Part shown: positions 8,498 to 17,522 of the stretch, piece by piece
Layout of the letters: each line of letters opens with the position of its first letter
Numbering within the stretch: position 1 is the first letter of the stretch
Assembly: GCF_001665605.1 (NCBI RefSeq)
Contig: NZ_LZSV01000029.1
Coordinates: 124,001 to 188,000, forward strand
Length of the DNA: 64,000 nt
Reading direction: 5' to 3'
DNA from: Mycobacterium sp. 852014-50255_SCH5639931
GTDB lineage: Bacteria > Actinomycetota > Actinomycetes > Mycobacteriales > Mycobacteriaceae
The notes under the pieces: model-generated
Database searches by the model: none
What the model saw: the letters and a program-made list of their open reading frames with translations, nothing else
Told to the model about the DNA's origin: nothing
Program-made: the position numbers and the translations under genes

Positions 8498-9361
8498 TCA
8501 AGTCTTGGCGAAGCTGTATATCCGGTATTCCGCTGGGCCCCCCACTTGCAGGCTCTGCTGCGTTTTCCAAACGAGCTGGCGGGCGGGGGGTGCGACAAAT
8601 CTGTGCGCGAGTGGTGGCACAACTTTATCGATCATCGACACCCACCACTGTGAGTTTTTCTCCATCCCCCGCACAACCTCTGAATTGATCACGGCCTGTG
8701 AAAGCGTCCGCATCGGCGCATTAGCTAACTCCGCCTCCCAGCCGGCAATAGTGTCAGTGAATCGGAAATCAGCATATAGAAAATGCCCTTGCGGGCGCAG
8801 CACGCGCGTCACCTCGGCGAGGAAACGGGAAAACTGACCGTAGAGGTGCGAGGATTCGATATTGATCACCGCGTCGAAGGATTGGTCGGGGAAAGGCAGA
8901 TCCTCGGCGTCGCCTTGCATGAACTCGAGACCCGCTAGCTTGTGCCTTTCCCGACAAAAGGCGATGCCGGCCGGGTTCAAATCCAGTCCGGTGTATGAGG
9001 CCGGGTGCAGGGTGCGCATGAGGTATGAGGCCCCACCGCCATGGCCGCATCCGACCTCCAGCACCTGCTTACCGTTGAGGTTCACCTGGGTCGCCGTGCG
9101 GTGATAAAGCTGAATGAAATACCGGTTGGGCTCGTCGCTGGGCGAAAGGGGTACGCCCATCGGTGGATCCTCTTCGTACCCATAGTTGAGGAACAAGACA
9201 TCGTCCGCGGCAAGCCGGCGGGTCAAGTAGCGATACAGAAACTTCTGGTAGATGTAATCGCGCATTAATTGCGAATACTTCTCATTGGCCTTGCCGAGGA
9301 GCAGGCGACGAATACTACGCTCTTCGCCTCGGAGGGCCATCCGTGGAGCATACCAAGACAT
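8498..9361 (-). CDS. SAM-dependent methyltransferase (Rv2952 / GPL Mtf-like)
   Basis: About 287 residues. It closely follows the mycobacterial lipid O-methyltransferase family, which includes the phthiotriol dimycocerosate methyltransferase Rv2952 and glycopeptidolipid methyltransferases. The family block YEEDPPMGVPLSPSDEPNR comes first, then LYHRTATQV, SAM motif I VLEVGCGHGGGASYL, GLDLNPAG, and the post-I motif GDAEDLPFPDQSFDAVINIE. The substrate is therefore probably a hydroxyl on an envelope lipid, but no lipid-biosynthesis cluster is nearby, so the actual acceptor is unknown. Start is uncertain: ATG 9361, ATG 9340 and GTG 9418 are all in frame and none has a clear ribosome site. Confidence 0.82.
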   Translation of the reverse strand: MSWYAPRMALRGEERSIRRLLLGKANEKYSQLMRDYIYQKFLYRYLTRRLAADDVLFLNYGYEEDPPMGVPLSPSDEPNRYFIQLYHRTATQVNLNGKQVLEVGCGHGGGASYLMRTLHPASYTGLDLNPAGIAFCRERHKLAGLEFMQGDAEDLPFPDQSFDAVINIESSHLYGQFSRFLAEVTRVLRPQGHFLYADFRFTDTIAGWEAELANAPMRTLSQAVINSEVVRGMEKNSQWWVSMIDKVVPPLAHRFVAPPARQLVWKTQQSLQVGGPAEYRIYSFAKT

Positions 9362-9726
9362 GGGTACCGTGCGGTTCTGATCGCATCCACTGGAATGACG
9401 TTTTTCCGATCCGCGCACCGTACCGCGGATGCCAGGGCACGGTAATTACCGGCTGACTTCCACTTGGGGGCGATCGCGTTATCAAGGTCGTCGAATTAGC
9501 CAGAGCTATGTCTTTCGGCACTGATTAGGCTGCCGTCGCCACCGAGCGGCACATTCCGTGTGGCACGGCGGCCAAACCTTATTGGCGCGAAAAACGTTAC
9601 AGTCCGCGGCTTCTCCTACGACGTCTCCTGCTCAGAGACGTCAGCTAACCCGTCGCCTTCTTTGACTGGCTGAGTTCTCGGAGGCTATGTCATCGGTAGC
9701 TGACTTGTGGTCCATGGCCACAGTTG
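9362..9726. other. Intergenic region without recognisable gene
   Basis: 365 bases between two minus-strand genes. I find no coding frame with mycobacterial character and no clear repeat. It presumably holds the promoter of the methyltransferase gene, but no convincing -35/-10 pair could be fixed. Confidence 0.5.
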
Positions 9727-10860
9727 CTAAGCTTGGCTCCCGGCCATCTTCCGGGTCGTCAGAGCTTCGGTGTCCTGGAACGGCCGGCCATCGGGCCGGA
9801 GCAGGTCGTGGAACCAGACTTTCGGGATCGCGGTGTACGGGTGATCCCACGATTCCCAGGGAAAGTAGGTCTGGGTCTTTCCGGCGACCAGACCCCAGTT
9901 GATGGCACCGACGTTGTGGCGCTTGGCCACCGGGAGGATTCCCTCCACGGTGCTGCCTCGGGGCCGCGCCATGTACTCCGTGCAGAGCATCGGCCTCCCC
10001 AGCGGAGCAAGCTCGCCGATCCGGGACTCGAAGCCCGCCGGGTCGGCGTAGGAATGGAACGTGACGACGTCGGCGTTGGCGAGCTGAATGTCGCTGATTG
10101 CGCTGCGGCCCTGGGGTTGTCCCCAATCGCCGCGCCACACGCCGCTCGTGAGTGGCTGACTGGGATCGACCGCGCGCGCCCAGCGGAACACCTGGGGAAG
10201 CAGGTTGGCGACCAGCTGATCCTTGTCGCTGCGCTCGGCGCTCTTGTACTGGCGCGCGGGGTTGTCCGGCTCGTTCCACAGGTCCCAGCCCAGAATGCGG
10301 TCGTCGCTGCGAAATTGGGTCAACACCGCGGTGACGTAGTCGCGCATGACGCCGGCGTAGCGGGGGTCGCCGAGCCGTTCGGCGCCCGGGCTCTGCACCC
10401 AGCCGGAGTTGTGCACACCCGGCCTCGGCGCGCGTTGTCGGCCCGCCCTGGGTGCCGGATCCCAGCATGAGTCGAAGAAGACGAACAGCGGTTTGATGCG
10501 ATGGCGCGCGGCGATGTCGACGAACTGCGCAAGCCGCGTCTGGAAGCCGCGCTGGTCCTGCGCCCACAGCTGATCGTGGAGGAAGACCCGGGCGGTGTTG
10601 TGCCCGTAGAACCTGGCCCAGCCGAGCTCGTTGTCGATGCGTCGCGGGTCATAGGTGTCGGCCTGAAACATCTCAAGCTGATTGATGGCGTTGGAGGTGA
10701 TGTAATTCGATCCGACAAGGAAACCTTGCGCCTGATACCAGCGGTTGGCGCGGTCCGCGGGCCACCGGCCCGGTTCCTCCGCGGAGGCGCGTGGCGCTCG
10801 CGCCAGCGCGGTGCCTGCTGCCAGCAGAAGTGGCAGCTTGAGGGCCGTTCTTCGTTGCAC
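9727..10860 (-). CDS. Secreted GH5-like glycoside hydrolase
   Basis: A 377-residue exported (beta/alpha)8 glycosidase. The N-terminus MQRRTALKLPLLLAAG has a twin-Arg and a hydrophobic stretch with likely cleavage after ASA (about residue 27), suggesting Tat or Sec export. Clan GH-A catalytic residues are visible: acid/base Glu-197 in WNEP and nucleophile Glu-295 in CTEYM, each at the expected distance, plus FHSYADP. The likely substrate is a beta-linked glycan; host or mycobacterial origin cannot be told. The start is GTG at 10860. It is divergent from the DUF2237 gene. Confidence 0.82.
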   Translation of the reverse strand: MQRRTALKLPLLLAAGTALARAPRASAEEPGRWPADRANRWYQAQGFLVGSNYITSNAINQLEMFQADTYDPRRIDNELGWARFYGHNTARVFLHDQLWAQDQRGFQTRLAQFVDIAARHRIKPLFVFFDSCWDPAPRAGRQRAPRPGVHNSGWVQSPGAERLGDPRYAGVMRDYVTAVLTQFRSDDRILGWDLWNEPDNPARQYKSAERSDKDQLVANLLPQVFRWARAVDPSQPLTSGVWRGDWGQPQGRSAISDIQLANADVVTFHSYADPAGFESRIGELAPLGRPMLCTEYMARPRGSTVEGILPVAKRHNVGAINWGLVAGKTQTYFPWESWDHPYTAIPKVWFHDLLRPDGRPFQDTEALTTRKMAGSQA

Positions 10861-11060
10861 GATGTGACGATAAATTTTCCCGGCGATTTCCCCGGGATTT
10901 GCTCAGCGCGTCGCGCCAGCTTGACGTGCGAATTGTTATCGCTTCGTCACTGGCGCCCGCGCGCACGCCGCCCCACCCGCGCCAGAGCCGGCCAAATTTG
11001 CCCCGGCGGAGACGGCAAAGTTACTTCAAACTTCACCCCCGGGAGCGCAATACTGAACCC

Positions 11061-11447
11061 GTGCCCGATCGAAACGTGTTAGGCGGCCCGCTGGAACCGT
11101 GCGGCACCGAACCCGTGACCGGTTACTACCGCGACGGCTGTTGCTCCACCGGCCCCGAGGACCTCGGCCGCCACACGATCTGTGCGGTCATGACCGCTGA
11201 GTTCCTGGAGCACCAGCGTTCCATCGGCAATGACCTTCTGACACCGGTTCCCGAATACCGGTTCCCGGGCCTGTTGCCCGGCGATCGCTGGTGCGTAACG
11301 GCGCTGAACTGGCTGCGTGCGCACCAGGATGGCTGCGCGGCACCCGTGGTGCTGGCCTCCACGCACGAGCGCACCCTCGAGGTGGTGCCCCTCGAGGCGC
11401 TGCAGGAACACAAGGTCGACGTGCCCGACGACTTGGCGAACCTGTAG
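11061..11447 (+). CDS. DUF2237 family protein
   Basis: A 128-residue cytosolic protein covering the full DUF2237 family: NVLGGPLEPC, YRDGCCSTG, ICAVMTAEFL, DRWCVTALNWL and a C-terminal ATHERTLE-like segment (ASTHERTLEVV). Conserved Cys residues are retained. Family function is unknown. I chose the GTG at 11061 because homology begins right after it; an upstream in-frame ATG at 10899 adds a low-complexity extension without family similarity. It precedes the sulfotransferase operon by 70 bases on the same strand. Confidence 0.8.
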   Translation: MPDRNVLGGPLEPCGTEPVTGYYRDGCCSTGPEDLGRHTICAVMTAEFLEHQRSIGNDLLTPVPEYRFPGLLPGDRWCVTALNWLRAHQDGCAAPVVLASTHERTLEVVPLEALQEHKVDVPDDLANL

Positions 11448-11517
11448 GACCACAGCAGATCGACGCCTAACGTCTGTGTCATATTTCTCTTCGACGACAC
11501 GTCGAAAAGAGGATCCG

Positions 11518-12780
11518 GTGGGCTCTGCCGTTGATGACATCGACTTCGACGACCTGACCGCGCCCAAGCTGACCGACGTGCAACGGCAGATCCTGGACTT
11601 CACCGAGGCCAAACACGTCGACTTCGACATCGACCAGATGCTCGCAGAGGCGGTCGAGCAGGCCGGAGTCGACGACCTTGACGATGTCGACGGCTTCGGT
11701 GATCGGCTCGCCGCGCACGTCGCCGCGATCGAAGCCGACGAGGGTTTGCGCCAGCTCACGCGCTCGTCGTTGCGGCAACGCGTCGTCCGGTTGCTGCGCA
11801 ACCGGTTGTCCCTGACCGAGCTCCTCAAGCGATATCCGGAGATCGAAGCTATCCCGATCGAGCGCCCGTTCATCGTCGTCGGGATGCCGCGCTCGGGTAC
11901 CACCCATCTGGTGAATCTCATTGCCGCCGACCCGCGCCGGAGGGCCTTGCCGTATTGGGAGAGCCAGGAGCCGATTCCGGCCCGCGGTCAGGGACCGGAC
12001 ATCTTCGGGGTCGACCCCCGCTACGCACGAGCCAAATCCGAGCACGATGCATTGATGGCCAGCGCTCCGGTGGTCGCCGCCATGCACGACCGATTCCCCG
12101 AGGCGATCGAGGAAGAAGTCGAACTGCTCGACCTGGATGTGGCCGGCTACGTCCTCGAATGGCATGCACGCGTGCCGGATTGGCGCGACTACTACCTGAG
12201 CCTGGACCAAACCCGGCACTACGCATACTTGAGAAAGGTGCTGCAGGCGTTGACCTTCCTGCGCGGTCCGCGGACCTGGGTCCTGAAAAGCCCGCAGCAC
12301 TGTGAGCAGCTCGGCCCGCTCATGGCGACGTTTCCCGACGCGACAGTGGCTTTCACACACCGTGATCCCGTCGCGGTTATTCAGTCGGCGATCACGATGA
12401 TGGCCTACTCCGATCGGCTGCGGCGCACAAGCATCGAGCCCGACTGGCTGCTGGACTATTGGAGCGACCGGGTGCACCGGCTGCTCACCGCGTGCGTGCG
12501 CGACCGTGATCTCGTCCCGGCCGAACGCAGCATCGACGTCAGCTTCCACCAGCTGAACGGCAACGAAATGCCGGTGCTCGAGCGGCTTTACGAATGCGGC
12601 GACGCCGAACTGACACCGAAGGTACGGGCGCGATTCCAGAAATATCTGGACGGCAATCCGCGCGGCAAACACGGCCGCATCCACTACGACCTGCAAAAGC
12701 ACTTCGGCGTCACGCCCGACGAGGTGCGCGGACGATTCGACTTCTACTTCGACAGGTTCGACGTCCACGCCGAGAGCTAG
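11518..12780 (+). CDS. Sulfotransferase family protein
   Basis: A 420-residue PAPS-dependent sulfotransferase of the mycobacterial Stf-type family. An Asp-rich helical N-terminal extension (about 110 residues) precedes the 5'-phosphosulfate-binding loop PRSGTTH at residues 124-130. Further on are LKSPQH and FTHRDPVAVIQS, the 3'-phosphate-binding region. The start is GTG at 11518, with AAAAGAGGA seven bases upstream. It is the first gene of an operon with a sulfatase-like MBL protein, an SDR, a VOC protein and an LLM flavoprotein (gaps 18, -4, 15 and 1 bases). The acceptor is unknown; lipids or sterol-like compounds are usual for this family. Confidence 0.87.
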   Translation: MGSAVDDIDFDDLTAPKLTDVQRQILDFTEAKHVDFDIDQMLAEAVEQAGVDDLDDVDGFGDRLAAHVAAIEADEGLRQLTRSSLRQRVVRLLRNRLSLTELLKRYPEIEAIPIERPFIVVGMPRSGTTHLVNLIAADPRRRALPYWESQEPIPARGQGPDIFGVDPRYARAKSEHDALMASAPVVAAMHDRFPEAIEEEVELLDLDVAGYVLEWHARVPDWRDYYLSLDQTRHYAYLRKVLQALTFLRGPRTWVLKSPQHCEQLGPLMATFPDATVAFTHRDPVAVIQSAITMMAYSDRLRRTSIEPDWLLDYWSDRVHRLLTACVRDRDLVPAERSIDVSFHQLNGNEMPVLERLYECGDAELTPKVRARFQKYLDGNPRGKHGRIHYDLQKHFGVTPDEVRGRFDFYFDRFDVHAES

Positions 12781-12798
12781 CCGGAAGGCAACGCACTG

Positions 12799-14040
12799 AT
12801 GAGTTTCGAACCGGTCTACCGCAGCAGGCCCGGCGCCGACGCCATGCGTCCCGCGGCCGCCGAACGGGCCGAGGAGATCGCGCCCGGGCTGTGGGTCTCA
12901 CCGGGGCTGTCGAATTCCTACCTGCTCACCACGCGTGAGGGCCGGGTGATCGTCAACACCGGCATGGGTTTCGAGGGCCCGGTGCATCGCGCGAACTTCG
13001 ACGCCGTCGACCCCTCGCCCGTGCGCTACATCATCTTCACGCAGGGCCATGTCGACCACGTCGGTGGTTTGGACAGCGTGCGCGACCCCGAGACAACCGT
13101 CGTCGCGCAGGCCAACTGGACGCTGTGGCGCGACGATAACGAACGCCTCATCCCGTATCGCGCCAGCCGCAGCGCCTTCGCGTTCAAGGACACCCTGGCG
13201 ACCGGCGTCCAAGCCATTCAGCGGCGCCTGGGGAGCAGCCGGCTGGCCGGCCAGAGCGTTCCCGTCGTCGACCTCGATTTCGAAGACACCCTCACCCTGG
13301 AGGTCGGTGAGCGGCGGATGGAGCTGATCTCCGTGCCCGGCGGCGAAACCACCGACTCACTGGTGGTGTGGCTGCCGGACGAGCGTATTTGCCTGTGCGG
13401 AAACGTCTTCGGCCCACTGTTAGGCCACATTCCCAACCTGGTCACCGTGCGTGGCGACCGGTACCGCGACGCGCTGACAGCCATCGCGTCCGTGGACCGG
13501 GTGCGCGACCTGCGGCCCGACCTCCTGGTGACCGGTCATTTCGAACCGATAGCCGGGGCCGAGCTTATTTACGCCGAACTGACCCGGCTGCGCGACGCGA
13601 TCCGGTACGTCCACGATCAAACCGTCGAGGGGATGAACGCCGGCAAGGACATCCGGACCCTGATGCGTGAGATCACTTTGCCCGCGGAATACGAAGTGGG
13701 ACAAGGCTATGGAAAGGTCGCCTGGGACGTGCGGGCCATCTGGGAGAACTACTCCGGCTGGTTTCACCACGAGTCAACCACCGAGCTCTATCCGGTCGGG
13801 TTCGACACCGTCGCGGCCGACGTGGTCGAACTGGCCGGGGCCGACGCATTGGTGAGCCGGGCGCGGGCACACCTCGCCGACGGCCGCCCGCTGCAGGCCA
13901 TCCACCTCGCCGAGCTTCTTCCGTCGGACCACGCCGGGGCGCGGGACGTGCTTCGGGACGCCCACGAAAAGCTTCTCGCCGGCAGCACGAACTTCTGGGA
14001 AACCGCCTGGCTGAGAAACCAGATAGCGAGGAACTCATGA
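12799..14040 (+). CDS. Alkyl-sulfatase-like metallo-beta-lactamase-fold protein
   Basis: 413 residues. An MBL-fold domain occupies residues 30-250, followed by a helical dimerisation region of SdsA1 type (WENYSGWFHHES, then LAEL and AHEKLL). The zinc motif, normally THxHxDHxGG, reads TQGHVDHVGG at residues 81-90, so the first His is Gln-82. The second Glu ligand region also looks altered (LCGNVFG instead of an AEN motif). GGETTDSLVVWLP and TGHFEPI are retained. It may be a non-sulfatase hydrolase or a mono-zinc enzyme. ATGA overlap with the SDR gene shows tight coupling within the sulfotransferase operon. Confidence 0.8.
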   Translation: MSFEPVYRSRPGADAMRPAAAERAEEIAPGLWVSPGLSNSYLLTTREGRVIVNTGMGFEGPVHRANFDAVDPSPVRYIIFTQGHVDHVGGLDSVRDPETTVVAQANWTLWRDDNERLIPYRASRSAFAFKDTLATGVQAIQRRLGSSRLAGQSVPVVDLDFEDTLTLEVGERRMELISVPGGETTDSLVVWLPDERICLCGNVFGPLLGHIPNLVTVRGDRYRDALTAIASVDRVRDLRPDLLVTGHFEPIAGAELIYAELTRLRDAIRYVHDQTVEGMNAGKDIRTLMREITLPAEYEVGQGYGKVAWDVRAIWENYSGWFHHESTTELYPVGFDTVAADVVELAGADALVSRARAHLADGRPLQAIHLAELLPSDHAGARDVLRDAHEKLLAGSTNFWETAWLRNQIARNS

Positions 14041-14786
14041 CGGCGCGCGTCAGCTTCGACTTCACCGGGACCACGGTCCTCATCACCGGCGCCACGAGCG
14101 GGATCGGGCACGCGACCGCCGTGTTGTTCCGCGACGCCGGCGCCCGGGTCGCCGTCACCGGGACCAAACCGGCGCCGGAGGTCTACGGCGTTGACCTGTC
14201 CGGCATGGATTATCACCAGCTCCAGATCAGCGACCCGGATTCGGTGGACGCGCTGGCGGACAAGTTCAATCGGCTCGACGTACTGGTCAACAACGCCGGC
14301 GCCAATTTCCCTGGCGGCCTTGATGAATCGAAACCCGACGGGTTCGAGGCCTCGGTCGCGCTGAACCTCACCGGGCCGTACCGATTGACGGTCGGGCTCT
14401 ACCGCGCCCTCAAGGCGTCGACCGCCGAGGGCGGCGCCAGCGTGGTGAACCTGGCCTCGATGTCTGCGCTGCGGGCCGTTCCCCTGGTGCCCGGATACGG
14501 TGCGGCGAAGGCGGGGATCGTCTGCATCACAAGGAACCTCGCCGTCAAATGGGCCGGTAAGGGTATCCGGGTCAACGCGGTGGCGCCGGGCGCGATCGAC
14601 ACCCCGATGACCGCGCCCATGCACGGCTCGGCCGAATTGGTGGAGTCGGAGCTGGCGCACATCCCGCTGCGTCGTTTCGGTTCCGTCGGGGAGATCGCCC
14701 CGACCATCGCCTTCCTGTGCACCGAGCAGAGTAGCTACACCAGCGGTGCCGTGTTCGTCGTCGACGCCGCGTCGGACTGCGTCTGA
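14037..14786 (+). CDS. SDR family oxidoreductase
   Basis: A 249-residue classical short-chain dehydrogenase. Cofactor loop TGATSGIG at residues 17-24, NNAG in the middle, catalytic Ser in NLASMSA and YGAAK as the Tyr/Lys pair, then the PGAIDTPM loop. The start overlaps the upstream stop (ATGA at 14037-14040). In context it probably oxidises or reduces a hydroxyl/keto group on the same intermediate handled by the sulfotransferase and flavoprotein; this is inference. Confidence 0.88.
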   Translation: MTARVSFDFTGTTVLITGATSGIGHATAVLFRDAGARVAVTGTKPAPEVYGVDLSGMDYHQLQISDPDSVDALADKFNRLDVLVNNAGANFPGGLDESKPDGFEASVALNLTGPYRLTVGLYRALKASTAEGGASVVNLASMSALRAVPLVPGYGAAKAGIVCITRNLAVKWAGKGIRVNAVAPGAIDTPMTAPMHGSAELVESELAHIPLRRFGSVGEIAPTIAFLCTEQSSYTSGAVFVVDAASDCV

Positions 14787-14801
14787 GACACGAGGAAAGA
14801 C

Positions 14802-15281
14802 ATGTCAATTGCGCTGCGGCCCGAGGACTTCTACCACACCGGCATCATCGTGCCCGACCTCGATGCGGCCATGGGCCGGCTGAGCGCGCTGGCCGGCTAC
14901 CGGTGGATCACCCCGATGAGCTACACCCTGCCGTTCCGCACCCCGGCCGGCGTCCGCGAATTGACCTCGACGATCGTCTACTCCTTGCAGAGTCCGCACC
15001 TCGAACTCGTGCAAGAGGTGCCAGGAACCCCGTGGACGGCCGCGCCGGGCAACGCGGTCCACCACCTCGGCTACTTCAGCGACGACCTGGCCCAGAGTGC
15101 GCGTGGGCTGGAGGCCAACGGCTTCACGCTCGAGATGACGGCGGACGTCCCCGGCTCCGATATCGCACTATTCGCCTACTATACGGACGCATTCGGCGCC
15201 CGAATCGAGATCGTCGACCGCGCGCTGTTTCCCGACTTTCCCGCGTTCCTGCGGTCGATGGCGGGGCCCGAGGAGGCATGA
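14802..15281 (+). CDS. VOC/glyoxalase-fold protein
   Basis: A 159-residue protein with a bleomycin-resistance/dioxygenase (VOC) fold. It begins FYHTGIIVPDLDAAMGRLS and carries HLGYFSDDL and ARIEIVD, with His-18 and a late Glu as possible metal ligands. GAGGAAAG precedes the ATG. It lies in the five-gene sulfotransferase operon, one base from the next gene. It could be an isomerase or extradiol-type enzyme, or a metal-free binding protein. A second VOC gene lies at 18904-19404 in a neighbouring operon with the same enzyme classes. Confidence 0.8.
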   Translation: MSIALRPEDFYHTGIIVPDLDAAMGRLSALAGYRWITPMSYTLPFRTPAGVRELTSTIVYSLQSPHLELVQEVPGTPWTAAPGNAVHHLGYFSDDLAQSARGLEANGFTLEMTADVPGSDIALFAYYTDAFGARIEIVDRALFPDFPAFLRSMAGPEEA

Positions 15282-15282
15282 C

Positions 15283-16254
15283 GTGTTGCTGACTGTGCTG
15301 CGCTTCAACTTCGCCTCGCCGCACGGCGAACCACACACGCAGAGTGGGTTGTTGTCGGCCGCCCTCGAACTGGCGCAGTGGGGCGAGTCGCACGGCATCA
15401 CCTCCATCAGTGTCGACGAGCACCACGCGACCGGACACGGCTGGAGCTGCAATCCCATCATGGCGGCGGCGATGTTCCTGGCCCGTACGTCGACGCTGAT
15501 CGCCAGCGTGGATTGTGCGCTCGGCCCGCTCTGGAATCCGGTGCGGCTCGCCGAGGACATCGCTCTCGTCGACAACATGAGCCGCGGCCGGTTGCACACC
15601 ACGGTCGGCCTCGGGTACCGCACCATCGAATATGGCGCCATAGGCGTCGATTTCGCGCGCCGGGGCGCTCTGATGGACAGCCTGCTCGAGCGGATGCTGT
15701 CGGTATGGTCCGGCGCGGATGCCGACGCCGGCATTTGCACCGGCACCTGGACCCGGCCGCATCCACCGCTGTACGTCGGCGGTGGCACCCGCGCCACGGC
15801 GCGACGCGCGGCACGATTCCGGCTGCCCCTCAGCCTGGCCGACCACCTGCCCGACATCGCCGCCTACTACCGCGAGCTGTGTGCCGACGCCGGCATGACG
15901 CCGCTCATTCTCATGCCGGGGCCGGTTAACCGCGGAATGATCTTCCTGCACGAGGACCCGGACCGGGCATGGGCGGAGCTCGGCGACCATATCCTTTGGG
16001 AGGCAGTCACTTACGGCGGATGGTCAACCGATCAAAGATCCCTGATGCATTTGCCCGGCGTGCAAACGCTGGACGAGGTCAAGGCGTCGGGCCGGTATCG
16101 CTTCCTGGCGCCCGACGAGCTGATCGCGGAGGTGCGCGACGCCGACAACTACGGCCCGCTCGTGATGCACCCACTGGTCGGCGGCATGCCCGTCGACGAA
16201 GCGTGGAAGTCGGTCCAATTGCTCACCGACAAGGTCCTGCCCGCGTTGAACTAA
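15283..16254 (+). CDS. LLM-class flavin-dependent oxidoreductase
   Basis: A 323-residue luciferase-like TIM-barrel monooxygenase or F420-dependent oxidoreductase. Family features are an early DEHHATGHGW segment, a core FLARTST, IALVDNMSRGRLH and GLGYR, and PLYVGGGTRATA near residue 165. GTG start one base after the VOC stop, with GGAGG before it. It is the last gene of the operon; a flavin- or F420-dependent oxidation is expected, substrate unknown. Confidence 0.86.
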   Translation: MLLTVLRFNFASPHGEPHTQSGLLSAALELAQWGESHGITSISVDEHHATGHGWSCNPIMAAAMFLARTSTLIASVDCALGPLWNPVRLAEDIALVDNMSRGRLHTTVGLGYRTIEYGAIGVDFARRGALMDSLLERMLSVWSGADADAGICTGTWTRPHPPLYVGGGTRATARRAARFRLPLSLADHLPDIAAYYRELCADAGMTPLILMPGPVNRGMIFLHEDPDRAWAELGDHILWEAVTYGGWSTDQRSLMHLPGVQTLDEVKASGRYRFLAPDELIAEVRDADNYGPLVMHPLVGGMPVDEAWKSVQLLTDKVLPALN

Positions 16255-16301
16255 CGGGCCAACCCCAGATTGCGCCACGAATATGCGAGTATGCGCCTGC
16301 C

Positions 16302-16397
16302 ATGGAATCTCGAGCAAAGACATCGGCGCTCGTCGGCGGCGCAGCCGCACTCGGCTTGGCGGTCGCCTTCGGCGGCGGCGCCGGTGGGGGCGGTTGA
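16302..16397 (+). CDS. Possible 31-residue hydrophobic peptide, maybe a broken small gene
   Basis: A short frame starting MESRAKTSALVGG, with an Ala/Gly/Leu-rich hydrophobic stretch and a Gly-rich end. It resembles the start of a small exported protein. Directly after its TGA another frame continues as a Pro/Glu-rich tail (PDPPPPERER) to 16513, so one missing or extra base in the Gly-rich run around 16380-16393 may have split one small gene. There is no clear ribosome site. It fills the 270-base gap between the LLM and D-2-hydroxyacid dehydrogenase genes. Low certainty. Confidence 0.25.
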   Translation: MESRAKTSALVGGAAALGLAVAFGGGAGGGG

Positions 16398-16523
16398 GCG
16401 CGAGTCGCGGTCTAGCGCCGAGCCCTACTCGACAGCCACTTCAGCACCGGACCCGCCGCCACCAGAACGAGAGCGAGCCGACGCATCACCAGACCAGTAT
16501 GCGGTCGGTGCTTGAATGGTGAG

Positions 16524-17522
16524 ATGGGTTACCCCACGCCCCAAGTGGCGATTTTGGACGACTACGCCGGAGCGGCCCTGCGGCTTGCCGACTGGTCATC
16601 GGTGCAAAACCGATCCCGCGTCACCGTTTTCGGACGCCACCTCTCTGAGGATGAAGCGGCGGACGAGCTGCGGCCATTCGATGTGATCTGCACCCTGCGC
16701 GAGCGGATGGCGCTACCACGAACGCTGCTTGCGCAGCTGCCGAACTTGAAACTGATCACGATCGTCGGAAGAAGCCTGCCCAACCTGGACCTGGGTGCGG
16801 CAACCGAGCGCGGCATCATCGTCGCCCATACCGACTTCGCCCATCCGCGATTCCGATCCGTGCACGACGCCACCCCCGAATTCGCCTGGGGCTTGCTGAT
16901 CGCCACGGTACGCAACCTGGCGGAAGAACACCGGCGCATGCGAGGCGGCGGCTGGCAGGTGACGACGGGTCTCACGCTGTCCGGCAAGACGCTCGGGTTG
17001 CTCGGCCTAGGCCGGGTGGGCAAGCGGATGGCCGATTACGCAAAAGCCTTTGGCATGGACGTCATCGCGTGGAGCCAGAACCTCACCGCGGACGCCGCCG
17101 CGGCGGCCGGCGCGCGCCGGGTCGAGAAGGCGACGCTGTTCGAGGAGTCCGACGTGGTCTCCATCCACGTCGTCCTGTCTGAACGCACCCGCGGTCTGGT
17201 GGGTGAACGCGAGCTGGCTCTGATGAAGCCGCAGGCATACTTGATCAACACGTCGCGGGGCCCGATCGTCGATGAGGCCGCGATGATCGCCGCTCTCGAA
17301 ACCGGGCGCATTGCCGGCGCGGGGCTGGACGTCTATGACGTCGAACCGCTGCCGTCCGATCACCGGTTAAGGCTGCTCCCGAATGTGACGCTGTCTCCGC
17401 ACCTGGGGTACGTCACCCGTGAAATGCTCGCCGCCTTCTATTCCGACACCGTGGAGGCGGTGGCCGCTTGGCTGGACGGGGCCCCGATTCGGATCGCGAA
17501 CCCTGAGGCGTTGCCGGGTTGA
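16524..17522 (+). CDS. D-isomer-specific 2-hydroxyacid dehydrogenase
   Basis: A 332-residue NAD-dependent dehydrogenase of the SerA/D-lactate family. Rossmann motif LGLGRVGKRM follows GKTLGL near residue 155. The catalytic signatures are INTSRGPIVDE, the Glu in DVYDVEPLP and the His in SPHLGYVTRE. ATG 16524 is preferred; a TTG four codons earlier is possible. Its stop abuts the convergent TetR stop (17522/17523). It may act on a 2-keto or 2-hydroxy acid; nothing nearby fixes the substrate. Confidence 0.88.
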   Translation: MGYPTPQVAILDDYAGAALRLADWSSVQNRSRVTVFGRHLSEDEAADELRPFDVICTLRERMALPRTLLAQLPNLKLITIVGRSLPNLDLGAATERGIIVAHTDFAHPRFRSVHDATPEFAWGLLIATVRNLAEEHRRMRGGGWQVTTGLTLSGKTLGLLGLGRVGKRMADYAKAFGMDVIAWSQNLTADAAAAAGARRVEKATLFEESDVVSIHVVLSERTRGLVGERELALMKPQAYLINTSRGPIVDEAAMIAALETGRIAGAGLDVYDVEPLPSDHRLRLLPNVTLSPHLGYVTREMLAAFYSDTVEAVAAWLDGAPIRIANPEALPG

